Of a DNA stretch of 17,170 nt, positions 1 to 6,536 are shown piece after piece. Position 1 is the stretch's first letter. Each line of letters begins with the position of its first letter. The position numbers and the translations under genes are program-made. Under the pieces are notes generated by a model. It saw only the letters and a program-made list of their open reading frames with translations, was not told the DNA's origin and made no database searches. This stretch comes from Candidatus Brocadiia bacterium (GTDB taxonomy: Bacteria; Planctomycetota; PUPC01; DSUN01): the NCBI GenBank assembly GCA_016782825.1, contig JADHXT010000027.1, positions 1 to 17,170 of the forward strand, given 5' to 3'.

Positions 1-1447
1 GGCCCAGGCCGCCGAGCGCCAGCAGGCTCAGCGTGCCGGGCTCGGGCGAGATGGCGCCGAAGATCTGCACTTCGGCCAGCGAGAGCACGTGGTCGCCGTG
101 GTCGTTAATGTTCACGAGCTCGATGCGCACGGTATCCGCCACGGTGACGGCGTCGAAGAGGAAGCTGGCCCCCTGAGCCACGGAGCCGCCGGCGGTGAAG
201 AAGTCCCACATGCCCGTGGTGGTGCCGTGGAGGAGGGCCGTGACACGGAAGTCGGACAGGCGGCCGCCGCAGCAGTCGGAGCGGTTGAAGAGCTGGATGT
301 TCTTCAGCAGGAACTCGCGGCCGAGGTCCACCTCCCACCAGGACCCCGGCTCGCCGGCCGTGTGGGTCGTAGAGCCCGAGCCCCAGTTGCCGTCCGTATT
401 GCCATCGATGGCGCGCGAGGCAACACCACCGAAGGCGGTGGACGACTGGGTGGCGATGGCCAGGGGGTTGCGAGCGGCGTTGATGACGTTGCCCTCGAAG
501 TAGAAGGCTTCCACCTCGGCCAGTTGGAGCGAGCTTGAGTGGTTGAGCTGCACCTGCACGTACTGGCCCTGAGTGCCCTGGGGAAACTGCGCCCAGAAGC
601 GCTCGGTGATGTTGCCCGCCTGCGTGACGGTGGCCACGGGGTTGAGGCCGGCATCGAGGACGGACACATTGAAGTTGTTGAGGAGCTGGTTGCAGCAGCC
701 GTCGGCGCGCTCGTGCAGTTGCACGCTGTCGACGTTCTGCACGGAGCCGAGGTCGACCCGCCACCACGGATTGGCTTCGGTATTGGTGTGGGTAACCGAC
801 AGGTTGCTGAAGAGGCCGTCGGGGTTGCCGTCGATGGCGAGGATGGGCTGGTTGCCCTTCGGGGCGCCAAAGCGGGTGGACGACTGGGTGGCGGTGCCGA
901 GGCGGGTGATGTTGTGGCCGGGGAGGAAGATGGGGTCGTCGCCGGCCACGTCGGCCATGACCTCCACTTCGGCCAGGGAGAGCACCTTGCCGGAGCCGGG
1001 CAGGTCGATGCGCACGTAGCGGCCGTCGATGCCGCCGATGGGGATCGAGGTGCTGAGGTTGGGGAACGCGGGTGACGTGTTGGTGTACACAGGATTCATG
1101 GCGGCGTCGAGGATGCTCACCTGGTAGCCGGTGAGGCGCGACTCGAAGCCCTCGTCGCGGTTGTACACGTTGATGGTGTCGATGGTGCGGGTGGCGTGGA
1201 GGTCCACGTACCACCAGGGGGCGGTCTCCGTGTTGGTGTGCGTGATGGAGCCGTTGGCGAAGATGGGGTCGGTGTTGCCGTCGAGGGCATACTGGGCGTG
1301 GTCGCCCTCGGTGGCGGAGCCAGCGCGATAGCTGGACTGGAAGGCGGTGCCGAGGCGAGCCACGTTGATGACCACGGCGTGGGCCGGCTGGGTGGCCAGG
1401 AGGCACAGCCCCAGGAGAGCGGCGAGCGTGAAGTGCTTGTTCATCAT
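1..1447 (-). CDS. PEP-CTERM protein with three F-type lectin/discoidin-like repeats (3' end off the window)
   Basis: Exported, probably surface-anchored, carbohydrate-binding protein. I translated the minus frame from 1447 to base 2: 482 codons without a stop. The start is the ATG at 1447, 8 bases after AGGAG (1460-1456); an ATG one codon later is equally possible. Residues 1-24 form a signal peptide ending AHA. Three galactose-binding-like repeats follow (about 25-165, 170-325 and 326-455), each with the family pattern ATQSS or AFQSS, then AxDGN, THT, PWW or SWW, and VDL. The third carries the full F-type lectin fucose motif HX26RXDX4R: H362, R389, D391, C392-C393, R396. Repeat 2 has H220, R247, D249 and the Cys pair but lacks the last Arg; repeat 1 has H70, R97, E99 and R104 without the Cys pair. 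The visible end is SPEPGTLSLLALGGLG, a PEP-CTERM sorting signal, so only about 10 residues should be missing. It lies 28 bases downstream of the previous minus-strand gene. Fucose binding is inferred from the motif. Confidence 0.9.
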   Translation of the reverse strand, partial: MMNKHFTLAALLGLCLLATQPAHAVVINVARLGTAFQSSYRAGSATEGDHAQYALDGNTDPIFANGSITHTNTETAPWWYVDLHATRTIDTINVYNRDEGFESRLTGYQVSILDAAMNPVYTNTSPAFPNLSTSIPIGGIDGRYVRIDLPGSGKVLSLAEVEVMADVAGDDPIFLPGHNITRLGTATQSSTRFGAPKGNQPILAIDGNPDGLFSNLSVTHTNTEANPWWRVDLGSVQNVDSVQLHERADGCCNQLLNNFNVSVLDAGLNPVATVTQAGNITERFWAQFPQGTQGQYVQVQLNHSSSLQLAEVEAFYFEGNVINAARNPLAIATQSSTAFGGVASRAIDGNTDGNWGSGSTTHTAGEPGSWWEVDLGREFLLKNIQLFNRSDCCGGRLSDFRVTALLHGTTTGMWDFFTAGGSVAQGASFLFDAVTVADTVRIELVNINDHGDHVLSLAEVQIFGAISPEPGTLSLLALGGLG

Positions 1448-1455
1448 GGTGGTTT

Positions 1456-1460
1456 CTCCT
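1456..1460 (-). promoter_or_regulatory. Ribosome binding site of the left-edge lectin gene
   Basis: AGGAG on the minus strand, 8 bases before the ATG at 1447. It sits in the 28-base gap after the preceding stop codon (1478-1476). With no room for a separate promoter, this supports co-transcription with the upstream gene. Confidence 0.75.
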
Positions 1461-1475
1461 TTCGGGGTTGTGCTC

Positions 1476-3227
1476 TCAGTGACGGGCGGTGCGACGACGG
1501 CGGCGCCAGAGGCCCAGGCCGCCGAGGGCGAGCAGGCTCAGGGTGCCGGGCTCGGGCGTGGCGTCCATGCCGAATACCTGCACCTCGCCGAGGGCCAGGG
1601 CGTAGTTGTCGTGGCTCGAGCCGCCCGTGGTACCTGTGCGCGAGATGCGCACCATGCTGCCGCGCACCGAGTGGCCGAGCAGGGCCAGCAGGTCCACCTC
1701 AAGGAACGCGGGGCCGGTGCCAAAGTCGCCGACGCCTCCACCCAGGACGTTGTTGGGATTGAGCACGAGCGAGGTGAAGACGTTGTTCATCTGGGCGTCG
1801 AGCACTTCGACGGTGATGTCGCGCAGGCGCCCGCCGCAGCAGTCGTCGCGGTTGTGGAGCACGATGGACTCGATGTCGTAGCCGTTGCCCATGGTGCCGA
1901 GGCCCAGGTCGATCACCAGCCACGGGTTCATGTCGCCGGTGCCGCCGTTGGTATGGGTGAAGTTGTTGTAGTTGCCGTCCACGGCCAGGCCGGCGACGAA
2001 GGTGCTGTTGTAGTTGCTGCTCTGGGTGGCGGGCTTGCCGAGGGCCACGTTGGTGAGGGCGACGCCGAAGCTCTGCACCTCGCCCAGGGCGAGGTAGTAG
2101 TCGCCGCCGTCGGCGACCCGGCGGACGCGCACGCGGTCGCCACGCACGTAGTCAGGGATGTCCACGTAGATGTGCTGGGGGCTGCCGAGCACGTTGCCGT
2201 CGTTGATCTCGGGGCTGGTCCACACCAAGTCGCCGCCGGCGTTGCGGACCTCGAGGAAGAGGTCGCGCAGGCGGTCCTGGCAGCAGCCGGGCCGGTTGGT
2301 GAGCACCACCTGCTGGACGCGTGCGTCGGTGGTCATCACGCCCTGCCACCAGGGGGTGGTATCGCCGTCGGCCGTGTGGGTGGTGTTATCGCCTTCCCAC
2401 ACGATGTTGTCGATGGCGTTGCTGGCGGGATAGCCGGTCCACGTGTTCGACTGGGTGGCCGAGCCGCCTTCGAGCAGGTTGGGGCGGTTGAGCGACAGGT
2501 CGGCGCTGGTGAAGGCGCCCGCGGCGAAGGTGAAGGCACGGGCGTGGTCGAGCAGGCCGTCGAAGCCGGCCGCGCCGCCGGCGTTCACGCCCAGGTGGGT
2601 CGCCGTGCCCACGTGGTTGGGGGTGGCCGTTTGGGTGCGGACGAGCACGCCATCGGCATACAGGCGAATCTGGTTCGTGCCCACGAGCACGGCGGCCAGG
2701 TGGGTCCACTGGCCGGGCGTGGCCGTGATGCCGCCCAGGTTGTAGATGCCCGGTGCGATCACCTGGTAGGAGTTGCCGCTCTGCTGGATGCCCAGGCCGC
2801 CCTTGCCGGTGCCAGTGCCGAACTCCCAGCCGTTGGGGAAGAAGATATTGGTTGCCTGCGAGGTGGCGTTGGTGTTCACCCACAGGTCCACCCCGTAGTT
2901 GCTCGTCACGCCGGGCAGCAAATTGCTCTGGTAGAAGCCGCTGTTGGGGGCCGCGGTGAGGTCGACGGACATGGTGCTGCCTGCGGCGTAGAAGGCGCCG
3001 ATAGCCTTGTTGCCCGAGAAGGTGGGCACGGGGCCGTTGAGGATCATGTTCACGGCGCCCACGTTGTAATTCAGCGTGGGGGCGGGGCCGCCGGGCGTGC
3101 CGGCGTCGGCGCCGTCGCCGATGTCATACTGGTGCAGCACGGTGATGGTGGCCGTGGCCGTGCCGGCGGTGCCAGCGAGGATGAGTGCGACGCTGAGGAT
3201 CAGGACGGTGAGGGGCGAGCGAGCCAT
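1476..3227 (-). CDS. LamG-like and F5/8-type C domain PEP-CTERM protein
   Basis: Exported protein of 583 residues. The start at 3227 is set by AGGAGG (3240-3235) 7 bases upstream and by an immediate signal peptide (1-26, ending TATA). Residues 27-247 look like a LamG/concanavalin-type jelly roll, with the usual stretch of a WTHLA motif followed by IRLYADGVLV. Two F5/8C/fucolectin-like repeats follow. The first (about 248-390) has H284, R312, C315-C316 and R319, with the motif Asp replaced by Gly314. The second (about 391-553) has THT at H425, then R460, D462, C463-C464 and R467, but its His-Arg spacing is 34 rather than 26. Residues 558-583 are the PEP-CTERM signal, ending in five Arg and TARH. 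The frame upstream of the ATG stays open into the preceding gene, so a longer fusion product (1476-4682, 1068 residues) is possible. Likely role: sugar or polysaccharide binding at the cell surface or in the matrix, inferred from domain families. Confidence 0.88.
   Translation of the reverse strand: MARSPLTVLILSVALILAGTAGTATATITVLHQYDIGDGADAGTPGGPAPTLNYNVGAVNMILNGPVPTFSGNKAIGAFYAAGSTMSVDLTAAPNSGFYQSNLLPGVTSNYGVDLWVNTNATSQATNIFFPNGWEFGTGTGKGGLGIQQSGNSYQVIAPGIYNLGGITATPGQWTHLAAVLVGTNQIRLYADGVLVRTQTATPNHVGTATHLGVNAGGAAGFDGLLDHARAFTFAAGAFTSADLSLNRPNLLEGGSATQSNTWTGYPASNAIDNIVWEGDNTTHTADGDTTPWWQGVMTTDARVQQVVLTNRPGCCQDRLRDLFLEVRNAGGDLVWTSPEINDGNVLGSPQHIYVDIPDYVRGDRVRVRRVADGGDYYLALGEVQSFGVALTNVALGKPATQSSNYNSTFVAGLAVDGNYNNFTHTNGGTGDMNPWLVIDLGLGTMGNGYDIESIVLHNRDDCCGGRLRDITVEVLDAQMNNVFTSLVLNPNNVLGGGVGDFGTGPAFLEVDLLALLGHSVRGSMVRISRTGTTGGSSHDNYALALGEVQVFGMDATPEPGTLSLLALGGLGLWRRRRRTARH
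1511..1558. repeat. Repeated PEP-CTERM coding segment (copy of bases 1-48)
   Basis: Bases 1511-1558 match bases 1-48 at 45 of 48 positions by direct comparison (mismatches at repeat positions 17, 20 and 32). Both encode the EPGTLSLLALGGLG sorting helix. A more diverged third copy lies near 3273-3319 and encodes EPCTLGLLALGGLG. The match suggests recent duplication or gene conversion of the sorting-signal end. Confidence 0.85.
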
Positions 3228-4682
3228 CGAGCTTCCTCCTTTGCTTGTCGTGCGACGGCGGCGGCGCCATAGTCCCAGGCCGCCAAGAGCCAACAGCCCG
3301 AGCGTACACGGCTCGGGCTGGACGAAGATCACGCCTTCGGTGTAGAGGTCGCGCAGGTCCCACTGCACGCCGTCATCCACGCCCGGCAGGTTGATGGTGT
3401 CGAACGTGCCGAGGATGGCCGCGGCGTCGATGATGTCGAACGTGGAGCCGCCGACGAGCAGGCCGTCGAGGAGCGTCACGTTGAGCACGGCGCCCGAGGC
3501 GATGTTCAGATTGCCCGTGCCGCCATCGATCGTGAACAGGTCGCTGGTGCCGGCGAGGGCGTTGATGTCAATGTTCAGCTCGTCGTTGGCGGCGAGGGTG
3601 AAGCCCTCGGGGATGGTGAATTCGGTGAAGGAGTTTGTGGGTACTACCGTGCCGGGGTGGTATTCGCTAAAGACCGCGACGCCGGCGGCATTGAGCACGG
3701 CGAGGGTGAAGTTGCTCAGCCGGCCCTGGCAGCAGCCGTCGTTGCGCTGCCACACGCGCACGCGGCCCAGGTCGTAGGTGGTATCCAGGGTGACGAGGCC
3801 TTCGACGGGGCCGCCGCGGCGGTCCCAGGTGTTCCCTGCCGTGTCTCTCACGCCATTGATCACCGCGGAATCGAGGCCGTGGCCGCCGCCGAACTGCTGC
3901 ACGGTGACGAACGTGGCTCCCAGGCCGCTGAGGGCCTTGTCGTTGGCACCGTCGAGGCCGGCGGTGGGGGCGGTGCCGCGGATGAAGGCCTCGATCTCGC
4001 CGATGTGGAAGTCGTTGGTGTCCACGCCCGTGCCGCCGGTGTAGGCGCGGATGGCAGCGTGAGCGGTGGTGACGTTCTCGATGCCAATGGCTCCGACGCC
4101 GCCCGGCTCGACCTCCTGGTGGAGTGCGTCGAAGCCGGCGAACAGGGTGCTGGGCGCCTGTCCTGGGAAGGACCGGCTGTAGACTTCGGTGCCGGGGTTG
4201 CCGGCGCCATCGTCGGCGTAGAGGCGCACGGTGAAGTTGCTGAGGCGGTCATTGCAGCAGGTATCGGTGCGCTGGTGCACGCGGAGGGTGCCGATGGACT
4301 GGGTGCTGCCGAGGTCGATGGTGATCTGCGCGTTGGGCTCGGTGGTTTGCTGCTTGGTCCACGTGGCCGCGGCGCTTTGTTCGGCGCCATCGATGGTGGC
4401 CAACGGGTTGCCGTGGCCCCCGCCCGTGCTGGCGGAGTAGACGCTGGCGCCCAACCCGCTGAGCGCCGCGTCGTTGGCGGGGTCCATGTTGGCCAGCGGC
4501 ATGGTATCGTCGATGAACGCCTCGATCTCGGCGACGTGCAAGAGGCGGACGACGCCGCCATTGTTCTCCACCTGGATGAAGTGGGCGTCGGCGCCCTTCT
4601 CCACGATCACGGCCGACGCCGTGCTGGCGAAGGCGAGAAGCGCCAACGCCATCGCCAGTGCGAAGCCACGGTAGCCTCTCAT
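3228..4682 (-). CDS. PEP-CTERM protein with two F5/8-type C-like repeats; no stop codon before the next gene
   Basis: First gene of the minus-strand run. The start is the ATG at 4682, 6 bases after AGGAG (4693-4689). A 27-codon in-frame extension to 4763 is less likely, because the signal peptide begins at this ATG (residues 1-24, ending ASTASA). The protein has two tandem copies of a unit of about 177 residues: IEAFI at 53 and 230, GGGHG at 87 and 265, vicinal Cys in RTDTCCNDR (138-146) and RNDGCCQGR (313-321). Neither copy has the THT histidine of F-type lectins, so fucose binding is doubtful. Residues 365-455 resemble the beta region that often precedes PEP-CTERM (FDIIDAAAILGTFDTINLP). The sorting signal is QPEPCTLGLLALGGLGLW plus five Arg. 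It then runs TTSKGGSS straight into the next gene's Met with no stop; the lysine and glycine codons there are one substitution from TAA and TGA. Confidence 0.85.
3235..3240 (-). promoter_or_regulatory. Internal Shine-Dalgarno AGGAGG inside the fused reading frame
   Basis: A perfect AGGAGG on the minus strand, 7 bases before the ATG at 3227. It is translated as part of KGGSS when the upstream frame is read through. It is the main evidence that the downstream protein is made separately. Confidence 0.8.
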
Positions 4683-4719
4683 CTCAGTCTCCTCTCGAGA
4701 AGATGTCCCTACTGTACGA

Positions 4720-4739
4720 ATGGGCGGTGCGCCGCCCAT
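4720..4739 (-). promoter_or_regulatory. Perfect 8-bp hairpin in the leader of the lectin operon
   Basis: Arms ATGGGCGG (4720-4727) and CCGCCCAT (4732-4739) pair perfectly around a 4-base loop. The structure lies 37 bases upstream of the ATG at 4682 and inside the predicted 5' leader. No T-run follows on the minus strand, so it is not an intrinsic terminator. It could modulate translation or mRNA stability, or be a protein-binding dyad. Confidence 0.55.
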
Positions 4740-4921
4740 GCTCGCGCGGACCTGCTGTGACAAAGGCGAGGACCTCCTATGCTCTCTTGTGTGATCGGAA
4801 CGTGGAGAGTCGCAGGATTTCTGGTTGGATACAGGTAGACTGTGCAGAAGCCGTGCCTCGATGTGCCCCGGAAGGCAGGAATCGGCGCGCGCTGAAGCCG
4901 CCCCATTCCCCTAGAGAAAAT

Positions 4922-4950
4922 ATCGTATAGGAACCGAGATGCCCTGTCAA
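4922..4950 (-). promoter_or_regulatory. Sigma70-type promoter for the lectin/PEP-CTERM operon
   Basis: On the minus strand, a consensus -35 TTGACA (4950-4945), a 17-base spacer and a -10 TACGAT (4927-4922, 4 of 6 consensus). The predicted start is near 4915, giving a leader of about 230 nt before the ATG at 4682. This is the best promoter match in the intergenic region. Confidence 0.65.
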
Positions 4951-5055
4951 GACGATTCGGGCAGCCGGAAAGCTTTGCCCCGTGCCAGTGGCGGCTGGCC
5001 AGGCAAGGGCACACGAACGCGGCGGCGAGGGGGAGGGTGCTGAAGAGGAGGGCAG

Positions 5056-5128
5056 AAAAAAGCGGGTGGCCACCTTACGGTCTGTTCGCGGAGAGGGCGG
5101 ACGCAAACCAGCCTGAAGGTGACCACCC
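5056..5128 (-). terminator. Rho-independent-like terminator on the minus strand
   Basis: On the minus strand, GGGTGGTCACCTT (5128-5116) pairs with AAGGTGGCCACCC (5076-5064): 12 Watson-Crick pairs and one G-U. GC and then TTTTTT (5061-5056) follow. The 39-base loop is long for a terminator, which lowers confidence. On the plus strand the same stem has a C-A mismatch and no T-run, so the minus orientation is favoured. It would also shield the lectin-operon promoter at 4950 from upstream transcription. Confidence 0.5.
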
Positions 5129-5203
5129 TGCGATGGGGGCTGCGGGCCGCCGCCTTGGGCACGGGCAGGAAAGAGCGGCGGCACAGTGCAGTTCATCGCG
5201 TTC
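5056..5203 (-). ncRNA. Candidate small RNA with own promoter and intrinsic terminator
   Basis: No known RNA family recognised. On the minus strand a promoter-like pair (5237-5210) predicts a start near 5203, and a stem followed by six T ends at 5056, giving about 148 nt. Inside are two strong stems. One is 8 perfect base pairs (GCGGCGGC at 5175-5182 with GCCGCCGC at 5146-5153). The other is the 13-bp terminator stem (5116-5128 with 5064-5076, one G-U). No open frame with a ribosome site is evident within it. The arrangement could instead be the leader and attenuator of a longer transcript, since the lectin-operon promoter lies just beyond the terminator. The call rests on sequence signals only. 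Confidence 0.4.
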
Positions 5204-5209
5204 ATTCTA

Positions 5210-5237
5210 ATCATACCGCATCGCCCGCACGAAACAA
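5210..5237 (-). promoter_or_regulatory. Candidate promoter for the small minus-strand RNA
   Basis: Minus strand -35 TTGTTT (5237-5232), 16-base spacer and -10 TATGAT (5215-5210, 5 of 6 consensus). The predicted start is near 5203. It lies in the least GC-rich part of the intergenic region. Confidence 0.4.
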
Positions 5238-5254
5238 TCAGGCGATTCCTGATT
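5236..5254. promoter_or_regulatory. Perfect 7-7 dyad overlapping the small-RNA promoter
   Basis: AATCAGG (5236-5242), a 5-base spacer, then CCTGATT (5248-5254). It touches the -35 at 5232-5237, a position typical of repressor or activator sites. No regulator gene is in the window, so the binding protein is unknown. Confidence 0.35.
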
Positions 5255-5282
5255 CCCCGCTTCCATTATCCCTATGCATGGC

Positions 5283-5292
5283 ATGGTACCAT
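5283..5292. promoter_or_regulatory. 10-bp perfect palindrome ATGGTACCAT
   Basis: A self-complementary 10-mer, about 30 bases from the dyad at 5236-5254 and 100 bases upstream of the plus-strand promoter. Possible protein-binding site. Palindromes of this length do occur by chance, so support is weak. Confidence 0.2.
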
Positions 5293-5391
5293 TCTGGAAA
5301 CCCGCGCGCGCACGGTCGAGCCGGCGGCGCGTCCGGAGGGCGGCCGAGGGGGTGGCTGCACGCGTGGAGCAACGAAGTCGGCGCTTGCCGG

Positions 5392-5421
5392 TTGCAGTGG
5401 TGGCCACATATGGTCTATAAT
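5392..5421 (+). promoter_or_regulatory. Promoter for the plus-strand permease/SPFH cluster
   Basis: -10 TATAAT (5416-5421, perfect), 18-base spacer, -35 TTGCAG (5392-5397, TTG conserved). The predicted start near 5428 gives a leader of about 68 nt that includes the hairpin at 5446-5467 and the ribosome site AGGA at 5486-5489. Confidence 0.6.
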
Positions 5422-5445
5422 CTACACGGCATCGTCTGGAGCGGC

Positions 5446-5467
5446 GCGCCTTCCGCGTGGAAGGCGC
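5446..5467 (+). promoter_or_regulatory. Perfect 9-bp hairpin with GCGT loop in the permease leader
   Basis: GCGCCTTCC (5446-5454) and GGAAGGCGC (5459-5467) pair perfectly around GCGT. The hairpin ends 18 bases before the ribosome site. There is no T-run after it (TGTCGTGTGG is downstream), so it is not a standard terminator. It may affect translation or transcript stability. Confidence 0.55.
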
Positions 5468-5495
5468 CGTGTCGTGTGGCCTAACAGGAACGCTG

Positions 5496-6458
5496 ATGTT
5501 CGGCAAGGTACTCACCATCGCAGGAAACGCGTTTCGCGAGACGGTGCGGCAGCCCGTCTTCTGCCTGGTGCTTGGCGTGGCGGCGGCGATGATTGCCCTG
5601 AGCCCCACGTTCACCATGTTCACGCTCATGGAGAGCGTGAAGCTGGTGCAGGACATCGGGCTGTCCACGATCCTGCTGGCGGGCCTCGTGCTGGCCGTGC
5701 TCTCGGCGTCCACGGTGGTGAGCGAGGAAGTGCGGGGCCGCACGGCGCAGATGGTCGTGTCGCGGCCGGTGGGGCGGGGCGAGTTTGTGGTCGGCAAGTT
5801 CCTCGGGCTGCTCGTGGCGCAGGCCGTGGTGTGCTACCTGCTTTCGCTGGTGCTCGTGCTCACGGTGCGGGTGGGGGTGAAGGACGCGGCCTACACGAAG
5901 ATCGACTCGGCCGTCATTTGGGCCCAGGTGGGGGCCGTGGTGCTCACCCTGGCGGTGGCGGCGGCGGTGAACTACTTTTTCGACAAGCCCTTCCCCTCGG
6001 CCGTGGTGTTCACGGCCCTGGTGACGTTCACGCTGGTGTTCCTGGCCTTCGGCTTCGTCGATCGCGACCTGCACCGGGTGCCCTACCTGTCGGCGATGAA
6101 CTTGCAGACCCTGGTGGCTTGCGCCGTGCTGTTCCCCATGGTGGCCATCCTCACGGCGGCAGCAGTGGCGTGTGCCACGCGGCTGAGCTTGGTGACCAGC
6201 GTGGTGACGTGTTCGTTGTTCTTTGCCGTGGGCATGGTGAGCGACTTCTTCTTTGGAAAGTCGGGCGGCGGGTTCGCCCTCCGTCTGGCGTATCGCGTGC
6301 TGCCCAACTTCCAGGTGTTCTGGATGGGCGACGCTCTGGCGGCCGAGAAGGCGGTGCCGGGCGCCTACGCCGGCACGGCGCTGGCCTACGGCGCGCTCTA
6401 CACCACGGCCCTCGTGTGCCTGGGCATGGCACTGTTCGAGCGGCGGGAGATCGCCTGA
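5496..6458 (+). CDS. ABC-2 type transporter permease
   Basis: Integral membrane subunit of an ABC transporter, 320 residues. The start is the ATG at 5496, 6 bases after AGGA; an upstream in-frame ATG at 5457 would lie inside the leader hairpin. About eight hydrophobic segments are visible (near residues 21-38, 53-75, 102-124, 138-158, 166-187, 203-225, 232-252, 291-312). The cytosolic stretch with SEEVRGRTAQMVVSRPVGR (about 76-94), followed by a hydrophobic helix beginning GKFLG, is typical of the ABC-2/NosY-like permease class. It ends FERREIA, very like the second permease in this cluster (ends IFERRELALATR). No ATPase gene is adjacent; the nearest is at 12733, so the two permeases may share it. 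Substrate is unknown. Confidence 0.85.
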   Translation: MFGKVLTIAGNAFRETVRQPVFCLVLGVAAAMIALSPTFTMFTLMESVKLVQDIGLSTILLAGLVLAVLSASTVVSEEVRGRTAQMVVSRPVGRGEFVVGKFLGLLVAQAVVCYLLSLVLVLTVRVGVKDAAYTKIDSAVIWAQVGAVVLTLAVAAAVNYFFDKPFPSAVVFTALVTFTLVFLAFGFVDRDLHRVPYLSAMNLQTLVACAVLFPMVAILTAAAVACATRLSLVTSVVTCSLFFAVGMVSDFFFGKSGGGFALRLAYRVLPNFQVFWMGDALAAEKAVPGAYAGTALAYGALYTTALVCLGMALFERREIA

Positions 6459-6536
6459 CCGGCGGATGGCTTATGCAAGAGAACATGTCACGCCAGCGCG
6501 CGCAGGAGCGAACCGGCTGGGTAAGCGGAGATATCC

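Larger units (their letters stand above)
4683..5495. other. Divergent intergenic region without a convincing protein gene
   Basis: About 810 bases between the minus-strand lectin operon and the plus-strand transporter/SPFH cluster. Short open frames here (for example 4709-5014 minus, 4777-5214 minus, 5119-5484 plus) overlap each other and the promoters and match no family I recognise. The region holds two outward-facing promoters, two leader hairpins and a candidate small RNA with its own promoter and terminator; each is listed separately. The segment around 5195-5300 is visibly less GC-rich than the genes. Confidence 0.7.

Noticed and set aside
1347..3272. Plus-strand open frame of about 640 codons over the lectin genes
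   Set aside because: His/Ala/Val-rich shadow; the minus strand has signal peptides, domain motifs and ribosome sites.
4709..5014. Minus-strand 101-codon frame upstream of the lectin operon
   Set aside because: Spans the best promoter in the region (4922-4950) and lacks a recognisable domain.
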